DNA from: Candidatus Magasanikiibacteriota bacterium
GTDB lineage: Bacteria > Patescibacteriota > Patescibacteriia > Magasanikbacterales > UBA922
Length of the DNA: 12,717 nucleotides
NCBI GenBank assembly: GCA_023246565.1
Contig: JAHFIE010000032.1
Coordinates: 1-12,717, forward strand
Reading direction: 5' to 3'
This document shows positions 6,599-12,717 of the stretch, piece by piece. The notes below the pieces were generated by a model. The model had not been told where the DNA came from. It searched no databases and saw nothing but the letters and a program-made list of their open reading frames with translations. A program made the translations under genes and the position numbers. Positions within the stretch are counted from its first letter, which is position 1. Every line of letters begins with the position of its first letter.

Positions 6599-8383
6599 AT
6601 GATTGTTTTTATAAAAAATATACGAGCGATTCTTCGACAGCACTGGCTTATACTCGTGCTTGCAATGATGCTCACCATGGTTATTGCTTGGCCTGTTATT
6701 TCTTTTCCTTTTGTTGCTGGTGAAGATTATCAGGGGATTAACATACCACATTACGGAACTGATGCTCATTTGTATTTGTCACGTGCTAAAGAAGCACTCG
6801 AGGGCAAAGGATTAGGTAATGTTCCGTTGCGAGAAGGTAAAGATACGATAGATCCTTTTTTTATGTATACTGAGCGATTTTTAACTGCTCCGTTTACATT
6901 GCTTGGCGTTGGTGATTCGATAAATCCGGTGACACTTTATAATGTGTATAACAGTATTGGTGTCTTTATTTTGTTGTTGTTGCTCTACACCTTTGTCTGG
7001 CAATTGTCAGGGAATCGATGGCTTTCAATGGCCGCGGCATTATCCGTGGTTGGTAGTTATTCAATCGTCTATAACAAGTCATTATTTTATACTGACTTCA
7101 ATGTTTACGGTCGACCCATGTTTCCGTATATCAGTTCTTTGGTAACTTTTTTGTATTTGAATCTTTTGGTTTGGTGTTTACGGTTACCCAATAAACAACG
7201 CCAGTGGTTGGCAGGATTTGGTTTTGGGATTTTATTTTATACGTATTTTTATGCCTGGTCATTTATTTTGGGATTGAATGTGGTGTTAATCGGACTGTAT
7301 GGCATAAAAAAAGATTGGAAAGTAGTCAAAGCATTGGCCATGATTACTGGATGGGGAATAGTTCTTGGTAGTTACAATCTTTATCATCAATTTGCTTATG
7401 CAGCTTCGACTGAAGGTCAGGCATTAACATATTTCCACTGGTTGCTTCATACGCATCAACCAGTTTTCAGTAAAATTGGCATAGTTACTTTATTGTTATT
7501 TTTGCCCTTTGCGTATTGGCGTAAAAAAGATCCTCATCTTTGGTTCATTGCAGGATTGATTATCAGTGGTTGGCTGGCGCTGAATCAACAGATTATTACG
7601 GGAAAATTATTGCAATATGGACATTATTATTGGTATTTTATTGTCCCTCTCTCGATTATCATGAGTCTTTATATACTATGGTCTTGGGTACCTGTTGGCA
7701 AAAAACAAACACTGTTTTTTATTTTTTTAGCGTCTCTTGCTTTTGTGAATACTGCCGTGGGTCAGTATCGTTCGTCATTAACCGTAGTCCAAGAAAAAAA
7801 ATATGAGCAGCAGTATCGTCCCTTTATTGATCGTCTCAATAAAGAAGAACAAGGAGTAATTTTAGCTGCTGACAGTCACTTGGAATCATTGTTTACGATT
7901 TTTACTAACCATGATTTATTTTGGCAAGCAGCAGGTCCGCTCTATGGTATGCCGATTGATCGGATGAAAGAAACATTATTTGTCTACTCGTATCTGAATA
8001 AAAATTCACGATATTATTTTTCCGGATTTTTACGTACTCGGTTAGATCATCAAAAAGAACCCTCAATGTATCTTGATCTCTACCAAAATTTGGAAGGATA
8101 TTGGTCTGGTTTGGACTATTATGATTATTATTATCGTTCAGTGCGTCGCGAGCCTTTTGTTTTGGCTCATCGTGAAAAAACCATGTCAAGGTTGGAAGAA
8201 GAATACACCCAATTGGTTCGAGATGAGAAGAATATCAATGATATTTTAAAAAAATTTGGCGTAAACTATCTTCTCTGGGATAGGAATCGACAACCTGAAT
8301 GGGATCTATCATTTTTGGGTTCAGAAATACATCTTTTGCTTGACCATAACAATATCTCCCTTTATCGTATAGACTATGATTAA
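6599..8383 (+). CDS. Large GT-C-like multi-pass membrane protein
   Basis: 594 residues from ATG 6599, which has a GAAGG Shine-Dalgarno-like element 8 bases upstream. A GTG at 6584 in frame would overlap the previous stop by 4 bases, as at other junctions here, and cannot be excluded. The first helix (about 15-35) leads into an external loop with YGTDAHLYLSRAKEAL, an Asp-containing motif in the position of the GT-C catalytic loop. About ten further helices run to about residue 390. Near 330-350 the segment NQQIITGKLLQYGHYYWYF recalls membrane proteins of GT-C type. A soluble C-terminal domain of about 190 residues follows, rich in Tyr in its middle (DYYDYYYRS). I infer an extracytoplasmic glycosyltransferase or glycan-modifying enzyme using lipid-linked sugar; I cannot assign a named family. 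Confidence 0.75.
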   Translation: MIVFIKNIRAILRQHWLILVLAMMLTMVIAWPVISFPFVAGEDYQGINIPHYGTDAHLYLSRAKEALEGKGLGNVPLREGKDTIDPFFMYTERFLTAPFTLLGVGDSINPVTLYNVYNSIGVFILLLLLYTFVWQLSGNRWLSMAAALSVVGSYSIVYNKSLFYTDFNVYGRPMFPYISSLVTFLYLNLLVWCLRLPNKQRQWLAGFGFGILFYTYFYAWSFILGLNVVLIGLYGIKKDWKVVKALAMITGWGIVLGSYNLYHQFAYAASTEGQALTYFHWLLHTHQPVFSKIGIVTLLLFLPFAYWRKKDPHLWFIAGLIISGWLALNQQIITGKLLQYGHYYWYFIVPLSIIMSLYILWSWVPVGKKQTLFFIFLASLAFVNTAVGQYRSSLTVVQEKKYEQQYRPFIDRLNKEEQGVILAADSHLESLFTIFTNHDLFWQAAGPLYGMPIDRMKETLFVYSYLNKNSRYYFSGFLRTRLDHQKEPSMYLDLYQNLEGYWSGLDYYDYYYRSVRREPFVLAHREKTMSRLEEEYTQLVRDEKNINDILKKFGVNYLLWDRNRQPEWDLSFLGSEIHLLLDHNNISLYRIDYD

Positions 8384-8393
8384 GGATTTTCGC

Positions 8394-8422
8394 TTGACTT
8401 TTTTGGTCTTTTTTATTACCAT
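8394..8422 (+). promoter_or_regulatory. Sigma70-type promoter upstream of carbamoyltransferase
   Basis: TTGACT (8394-8399), a 17-base spacer with 13 T, and TACCAT (8417-8422), four of six matches to TATAAT with the key A2 and T6 kept. It lies in the 73-base gap before the carbamoyltransferase ATG, the largest plus-strand gap in the window. Its spacer length and T-rich character match the promoter before hddC. The predicted start is near 8429, giving a leader of about 28 bases. Confidence 0.55.
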
Positions 8423-8456
8423 TCCATCACAATTTTAAGCTCAATCTAGATAAAAT

Positions 8457-10109
8457 ATGAACATATTAGGCATAAATCAAGTACAGGGAATGTTTGCGTG
8501 GTTTCATGATAGTGCAGCAGCTTTGGTCAAAGATGGTGTACTTATCGCGAGTGCTGAAGAAGAACGATTTAATAAAATACGTCATACCAAGGGCTATCCT
8601 TATCAAGCCATTGATTATTGTCTTAAGGCTGGAAATATTGAGAAAAAAGATATTGATGTTATTGCCATTGCTCATGATCCTTTTCAATTTTTAAAGACCA
8701 AACCAGCAGGTCTTAATCCTCGGTCACTTTTTAGAAAAATTGGTAATATCGGAGTATTTTTTGTTTTTAAGAAATTCGCGCGACGTGAATTTCCCAAAGC
8801 AAAAATTGTGTATGTGGCTCACCATCTTGGTCATGCTGCCAGTGCCTATCGTTGTTCAGGATTTAAAGAAGCTAACATTTTAACCATTGATGGTTCTGGG
8901 GAAACAGAAACATTTACTTTTTTTACGGGTCGTGACGGTGTTATCAAGAAAATTTGGGATATTAAATTTGATGATATTTTTGGTACAGAAAAGAAGAACT
9001 CTATTGGTTTTATTTATAGTCATGTCACGAACCTTTTGAATTTAGGATTTAAAGCCGAAGGTAAGACCATGGGTCTCGCGAGCTATGGTGAACCAAAATA
9101 CGATTTTTCAACGATTCTCAATATCAAAACTCATGATGATTTTGCGATCAGCCGTGATGAAGTTGATCGTCTCTATGGTCATTTACGTCGAAAAAGTGGT
9201 AAAGACCCTCTTACCCAAGAACACAAAGATTTGGCTGCAAGTTTACAACAAGCTTTGGAAAATTCCATCCTTAATTTAGCCAAGGAAGCCCATGATTTTA
9301 GTGGTATCAAGAATTTTTGTTTAGCCGGTGGTGTGGCACTTAATTGTAATACGAACAGCAAAATTTTAGGTGCTGATTTTTGTGATCAAATTTTTGTTCA
9401 ACCTGCTGCAAATGATGGTGGTATTGCTCTTGGAGCTGCTCTTGAAGCTGCGTCAACATTGGAAAAACCAGTTAATTTTGCCATGGAACATGCTTATTGG
9501 GGTCCATCATTTTCTAATGAAGAGATTGAAAAATTTCTTAAAGAAACCAAGGTCGGCTATGAATTCCATGAAAATATTGAAAGCGTAACTGCAGATTATC
9601 TGGCACAAGGCAAGATTATTGGTTGGTTTCAAGGAGGCATGGAATTAGGACCCCGAGCACTCTGCAATCGTTCGATTCTTGTTGATCCCTCAGTTCCTGG
9701 TATGAATGATGTGGTGAACATGGCAGTAAAACACCGAGAGTCATGGCGACCTTTTGCTCCGGTTGTGATTGAAGAAGATGTTGGAAAATATTTCGATGAA
9801 TCAGCGAAAAGTCCTTTTATGTTGCTGACTTTTTTTGTTAAACCAGAAAAGCGTTCGTTGCTACCAGCCATCACGCACATTGATGGGAGTTCCCGAATCC
9901 AAACAATCAATGAGCATCAAAATCCTCGGTGCTACAAATTATTAAAAGAATTTGAAAAAAGAAAAGGCTTCTCTGTTTTAATGAATACCTCGTTCAATGA
10001 TAAAGATGAACCGATCGTTGCCACACCAAAAGATGCGTTTCGTTGTTTTTTTGCCACTGGTTTTGATGTACTTGTTATGGGAAATTACTTGGTTAAAAAA
10101 CAATCATAG
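8457..10109 (+). CDS. NodU/CmcH-family O-carbamoyltransferase
   Basis: 550 residues, full length for the family. The N-terminal ASKHA-type half contains HHLGHAASA (122-130, the metal- and carbamoyl-adenylate-binding histidines), TIDGSGETE (143-151), LAGGVALN (289-296) and QPAANDGGIALGAAL (315-329). The C-terminal half has GGMELGPRALCNRS (393-406), KHRESWRPFAPVV (425-437) and LMNTSFN (508-514). Family enzymes (NodU, CmcH, TobZ) move a carbamoyl group from carbamoyl phosphate, through carbamoyl adenylate, to a hydroxyl of a sugar or antibiotic. In this locus a surface-glycan sugar is the likely acceptor (inferred). One variation is Cys403, where GPRALGNRS is common. ATG 8457 is the natural start, with no Shine-Dalgarno but a promoter at 8394. 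The GT4 gene follows 6 bases after its stop. Confidence 0.93.
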   Translation: MNILGINQVQGMFAWFHDSAAALVKDGVLIASAEEERFNKIRHTKGYPYQAIDYCLKAGNIEKKDIDVIAIAHDPFQFLKTKPAGLNPRSLFRKIGNIGVFFVFKKFARREFPKAKIVYVAHHLGHAASAYRCSGFKEANILTIDGSGETETFTFFTGRDGVIKKIWDIKFDDIFGTEKKNSIGFIYSHVTNLLNLGFKAEGKTMGLASYGEPKYDFSTILNIKTHDDFAISRDEVDRLYGHLRRKSGKDPLTQEHKDLAASLQQALENSILNLAKEAHDFSGIKNFCLAGGVALNCNTNSKILGADFCDQIFVQPAANDGGIALGAALEAASTLEKPVNFAMEHAYWGPSFSNEEIEKFLKETKVGYEFHENIESVTADYLAQGKIIGWFQGGMELGPRALCNRSILVDPSVPGMNDVVNMAVKHRESWRPFAPVVIEEDVGKYFDESAKSPFMLLTFFVKPEKRSLLPAITHIDGSSRIQTINEHQNPRCYKLLKEFEKRKGFSVLMNTSFNDKDEPIVATPKDAFRCFFATGFDVLVMGNYLVKKQS

Positions 10110-10115
10110 TCATCT

Positions 10116-11303
10116 ATGTATAAGATTGCTATTATTACGCCCTATGGTGCTGAAGAACGACTTGACCATTATGCTGAATTTATTTTAGCGAAAGGATTGG
10201 TCGCGCACGGTGAGCATGTTCAATTCTATACGTATGCTATTCAGAATAATCCTGATTATCGTAATGGGCTTTACCAAGGTGTAAATGTTCGACGGTGTTG
10301 GCAAAAAGCAGGGATCGCGCCAGGACTATTTTTTTCCATCCTGCGTTTTCGACCAGATTTTGTTTGCTACTTTCATCCTCGTAGTTTTTTAAGTTTTACG
10401 GCCTACGTTGCCGGCCGTTGCGTCGGTGCAAAGATTATTTCAGAAATCGTGGGAATTCTTCATGATCCTTTTATTGTTGGTGATCCGGATAATCCTTTGG
10501 AAACAATTAAAGCTCATCCACTCCTCATAAGGACATGGCGTGATTTTTTTACTGAGTTTTTCTTGCTTCGTTGGTCATTACTGTGGACCAATCTGCTTAT
10601 GCATCTTCCGATAGCCAAGGCTGATGTGATTGTGGCGATTAATCGTGATGAGGCAAACTATATTCATACGTGGTATGGACGTTCATCAACATTGATTTAT
10701 TGGTCAATACCTCAGTCAGAAAAGCATGGAGAAAATGATCAGCCTTCTTTTTATCATGATCTCCCCAATGAATATCTTTTATTTTTAGGACAAATAAAAA
10801 AACGAAAAGGCTGGGATACGGTCATTGAGGCACTCGCACTTTTGAAAGATCAGGGAATAATAAAAAAATTAGTATTTGTTTCTCCATCAAAAGATTTAAC
10901 CCTTGCTCGTGAGTATGCGAAAAAATATGGTGTTGAAAATCATATAGTATTTTTATCGAGTATTACGAATCAAGAAAAAAAATGGTTGTATGACCATGCT
11001 CAGTCGGTGCTGGCACCAAGTCGGTATGAAGGATTTGGTTTGCCGGTTTTTGAAGGATTTGTTGCAGGAAAACCGGTTCTTGCCACCAAGATTCCGGTTT
11101 ATGAAGAATTTTTAGTACACGGAAAAAATGCTTTGTTGTCTGAATCGGGTAATGCAAGAGCATTGGCAGATTCTATTATTTCCTTGGATAAAGATCCTGT
11201 ATTAGGTGCTACTCTAGTGGCCGAGGGATATAGAACAGCTGCGGAATTTAGTGATACGATTATGATTTCAAAGTTTGTACAATTGTTTGCGTCAATGAAA
11301 TAG
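10116..11303 (+). CDS. GT4-family glycosyltransferase
   Basis: 395 residues in two GT-B Rossmann domains. The N-terminal acceptor domain starts MYKIAIITPYGAEERLDHYAE. The C-terminal donor domain begins near 219 with LLFLGQIKKRKGWDTVIEAL. The E-x7-E motif is E305 to E313 in YEGFGLPVFEGFVAGKPVLA, followed by PVYEEFLVHGKNALL, all diagnostic of retaining GT4 enzymes. The middle (about 115-165) is unusually rich in aromatic and hydrophobic residues and may associate with the membrane. It is the last plus-strand gene of the run, probably co-transcribed with the carbamoyltransferase. It would add a sugar from a nucleotide donor to a lipid-linked glycan in the cytoplasm. The donor cannot be read; GDP-sugars are common in the family, and GDP-heptose would fit this locus but is unproven. 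Confidence 0.9.
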   Translation: MYKIAIITPYGAEERLDHYAEFILAKGLVAHGEHVQFYTYAIQNNPDYRNGLYQGVNVRRCWQKAGIAPGLFFSILRFRPDFVCYFHPRSFLSFTAYVAGRCVGAKIISEIVGILHDPFIVGDPDNPLETIKAHPLLIRTWRDFFTEFFLLRWSLLWTNLLMHLPIAKADVIVAINRDEANYIHTWYGRSSTLIYWSIPQSEKHGENDQPSFYHDLPNEYLLFLGQIKKRKGWDTVIEALALLKDQGIIKKLVFVSPSKDLTLAREYAKKYGVENHIVFLSSITNQEKKWLYDHAQSVLAPSRYEGFGLPVFEGFVAGKPVLATKIPVYEEFLVHGKNALLSESGNARALADSIISLDKDPVLGATLVAEGYRTAAEFSDTIMISKFVQLFASMK

Positions 11304-11410
11304 GATTGCTTGAATGACATTATTTAATGTTAGATCCCGATTGGACTTGTCCAGATTTGAGTGAATGAGGAATCGAGGTTCAATGTCTCTCGGCGCAGTG
11401 GGAGAAATCC
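11304..11410. other. Convergent intergenic spacer with dyads and raised G+C
   Basis: This 107-base gap separates the plus-strand run from the convergent minus-strand pair. G+C over 11331-11400 is 34 of 70, higher than the flanking genes. It holds ACATTA-TT-TAATGT (11318-11331), a perfect TGGAC-TT-GTCCA dyad (11342-11353) inside a wider CGATT/AATCG inverted pair (11338-11342 and 11371-11375), and a CGAG/CTCG pair around 11374-11392. None is followed by a convincing T-run, so I do not call an intrinsic terminator. No gene is supported here. Confidence 0.5.
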
Positions 11411-11821
11411 TTATTTTTGAGATTGATTCTGCATTTTCCATTGTTTTTCCAAAGGAACTTCCAAACGGTACGTATCTTTTTCATAATTTTTTCCTCCGCG
11501 TAAACCATCAGCAAAGGCAAGAAAAATAGTATTTTTGTCTGCCACGAGTGCATGACATTCCATGGGTAAATGCGTCATGAGATCATTGGGCTTAAGGATA
11601 TGGCGATAGACTTTTTTTTGACCGTATTTTTGTGAGTACAACGTAAGCTGGCCACTTATGACAAACGTGTATTGGATTGATTTCTTGTGGTAATGGTTAC
11701 CGCGAACCGCGCCTTTTTTTGATTGAATGATCGTAACATGATCTTTACTACCATTCGTAAAAATATCCGTGATACTGCCTCGTTTATCTTCAAAATTGAT
11801 TGCTCGATGTTCTTGTTTCAT
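11411..11821 (-). CDS. Cupin-fold sugar epimerase/isomerase-like protein (FdtA/WxcM type)
   Basis: 136 residues. I chose the ATG at 11821 because MKQEHRAINFEDKRGSITDIF is the usual opening of this group; an extension to 11866 runs into the methyltransferase gene. The cupin core has RGNHYHKKSIQYTFVISGQL (40-59) with H43 and H45 as metal or active-site histidines, and a second-motif histidine at H90 in LPMECHAL. Ser or Gln stands where the classical cupin glutamate would be. The resemblance is to small cupins in polysaccharide loci, including dTDP-4-keto-sugar 3,4-ketoisomerases and epimerase-like proteins. Acting on an NDP-keto-sugar is therefore likely, but a purely binding or regulatory role is possible. 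It lies 17 bases downstream of the C-methyltransferase stop and is probably co-transcribed with it. Confidence 0.75.
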   Translation of the reverse strand: MKQEHRAINFEDKRGSITDIFTNGSKDHVTIIQSKKGAVRGNHYHKKSIQYTFVISGQLTLYSQKYGQKKVYRHILKPNDLMTHLPMECHALVADKNTIFLAFADGLRGGKNYEKDTYRLEVPLEKQWKMQNQSQK

Positions 11822-11838
11822 ACTGAAGCGATTAAATA

Positions 11839-12717
11839 TTAAGTATCGTATGATGTTTGTTCCCAACTTGGGATAATGAATTTTACATTGAGATGCTTTA
11901 ATTTTTCTTTTAAAAAGTTTCCAATATTCCAGGGTAAAATTACTGCGTAGGTAATATCAGGAGTAATGTCTTCTTCTGAACGAATGGGAATATGAGAGCC
12001 AGGAGTTACTTTGCCAATTTTGAGTGGTGATGTATCAGCAACAAAGGTGATGATTGATTGATCGAGCTGACAAAAATTCAAGAGAGTGTTTCCTTTGGTG
12101 GCCGCGCCGATAGCCATAATTTTTTCTCCACGAGATCGAATAGCGTACAATGATTTGTTAAGAGAAAATTTAAGTGTATTGATTTTTTTCATGAATTCTA
12201 TGTACTGATGAGGCTGGTAAATACCCGTGGCTTCTTCACGTTCAATATAGGAAGTAACAACATTACTCTGAGCTGGTTTTTTACCAACAAACACTCGAAT
12301 TGATCCACCCATGTAATCATTTTCTTCCAGATGATTGATAGAGAGACCAAAGCGTTCAAAGAACGGAGCAAAAGGTTTGACTCCAAAGTATGAAACATGT
12401 TCAAGATAAATAGTGTCAAACGCGGTTTGGTTGAACAAATGAAGAAGGTAGGGTGTTTCAAACACGAACTGCCCATCATCAGTGAGTAAACGGGCAATAT
12501 GACCCATGAATTGTGGTAAATCAGTGATGTGATTAAATACATTGGTCGCAGTAATAACTTTGGCTTGGCTTTGGTTGAGGATAGTATCAACAGCACTAGT
12601 TCCAAAGAAATCATTGATCGTCGGAATGTTGTTTTCAGCCGCTAATTTCGAAATATTACCCGATGGTTCCACACCCATAATACGACAGCCAGATTGTTGG
12701 CGAAAAGCATCAAGGAG
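11839..12717 (-). CDS. NDP-hexose C-methyltransferase-like protein (5' partial)
   Basis: The frame is open to the right edge, so the N-terminus (expected to hold a small zinc-binding domain and SAM motif I, about 110-130 residues) is missing; 292 residues remain. The visible part begins within the SAM domain: GVEPSGN after beta2, then ATNVFNHITDLPQF, FETPYLLHLFNQTAFDTIYLEH, and GGSIRVFV. A C-terminal domain follows with IGAATKGNTLLNF, PGSHIPI and VILPWNIGNFL. This order is characteristic of TylC3/NovU-type sugar C-methyltransferases, which methylate C-3 or C-5 of an NDP-4-keto-deoxysugar. With the downstream cupin it suggests a branched or epimerised deoxysugar branch. The genes that would supply the keto-sugar are not in the window. 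The family is clear; the substrate is not. Confidence 0.85.
   Translation of the reverse strand, partial: LLDAFRQQSGCRIMGVEPSGNISKLAAENNIPTINDFFGTSAVDTILNQSQAKVITATNVFNHITDLPQFMGHIARLLTDDGQFVFETPYLLHLFNQTAFDTIYLEHVSYFGVKPFAPFFERFGLSINHLEENDYMGGSIRVFVGKKPAQSNVVTSYIEREEATGIYQPHQYIEFMKKINTLKFSLNKSLYAIRSRGEKIMAIGAATKGNTLLNFCQLDQSIITFVADTSPLKIGKVTPGSHIPIRSEEDITPDITYAVILPWNIGNFLKEKLKHLNVKFIIPSWEQTSYDT

Noticed and set aside
7905..8189. 94-codon minus-strand open frame inside the large membrane protein
   Set aside because: Low-complexity Asn/His-rich translation antisense to a clear gene; no independent support.
8451..8456. TAAAAT just before the carbamoyltransferase ATG as a -10 box
   Set aside because: It would place transcription start inside the coding region, and no -35 lies 16-18 bases upstream; TTGACT-N17-TACCAT is the better choice.
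9629..9910. 93-codon open frame on the minus strand inside the carbamoyltransferase
   Set aside because: It is antisense to the conserved GPRAL and WRPFAP motifs, its product has no recognisable domain, and it has no start context; a shadow frame.
11318..11353. Intrinsic terminator after the GT4 gene
   Set aside because: The dyads are short (5-6 bp) and none is followed by a T-run, so I list them only as structure in the spacer.
11374..11392. tRNA T-arm-like GAGGTTCAA stretch in the convergent spacer
   Set aside because: No acceptor, D or anticodon stems can be drawn around it.
11364..11531. Plus-strand reading frame of about 55 codons running from the convergent spacer into the antisense of the cupin gene
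   Set aside because: Most of its length is antisense to the cupin coding sequence, and no motif or ribosome binding site supports it.
1..12717. CRISPR arrays, insertion sequences, prophage or toxin-antitoxin genes
   Set aside because: No regularly spaced repeats, transposase or integrase motifs, or small paired genes were seen on either strand.

Overview
The window is a glycan-biosynthesis locus. Nine genes on the plus strand form a tightly packed run, and two convergent genes lie at the right edge on the minus strand. By eye G+C is roughly 38-40%. TGA is used as a normal stop. Genes abut or overlap by 4 bases, and most starts lack a recognisable Shine-Dalgarno sequence. The sequence has no marker gene. 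A member of the candidate phyla radiation (Patescibacteria, Parcubacteria-like) fits the low G+C, weak ribosome binding sites and GT-C type membrane proteins, but this is inference, not proof.

Left part (about 1-4249). A multi-pass GT-C-like membrane protein, cut by the left edge, is followed one base later by a HAD-family phosphatase. A near-consensus sigma70-type promoter (TTGACA, 17-bp spacer, TATAGT) then precedes three genes matching the GDP-D-glycero-alpha-D-manno-heptose pathway: nucleotidyltransferase (HddC-like), GHMP kinase (HddA-like) and SIS-domain sedoheptulose-7-phosphate isomerase (GmhA-like). The expected order of reactions is GmhA (sedoheptulose-7-P to heptose-7-P), HddA (to the 1,7-bisphosphate), a phosphatase (to heptose-1-P), and HddC (to GDP-heptose). 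The usual phosphatase, GmhB, is not seen. The neighbouring HAD enzyme, of beta-phosphoglucomutase-like architecture with an unusual DxE motif, is the natural candidate for that step.

Middle part (4246-8383). A dolichyl-phosphate-mannose-synthase-like GT2 with two C-terminal membrane helices is followed by two different SAM-dependent methyltransferases and a large GT-C-like membrane protein of about 594 residues. A plausible model is that the GT2 makes a polyprenyl-phosphate-linked sugar, a GT-C protein uses it on the outer face of the membrane, and the methyltransferases decorate the glycan.

Right part (8384-12717). A second T-rich-spacer promoter precedes a NodU/CmcH-type carbamoyltransferase and a GT4 glycosyltransferase. 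A 107-base convergent spacer with higher G+C and short dyads follows. On the minus strand lie a cupin of the sugar epimerase/isomerase type and the C-terminal two thirds of an NDP-hexose C-methyltransferase-like protein, cut by the right edge. Together the locus looks able to make a heptose-containing cell-surface glycan that is methylated and carbamoylated. I saw no tRNA, rRNA, CRISPR array, insertion sequence or phage gene.
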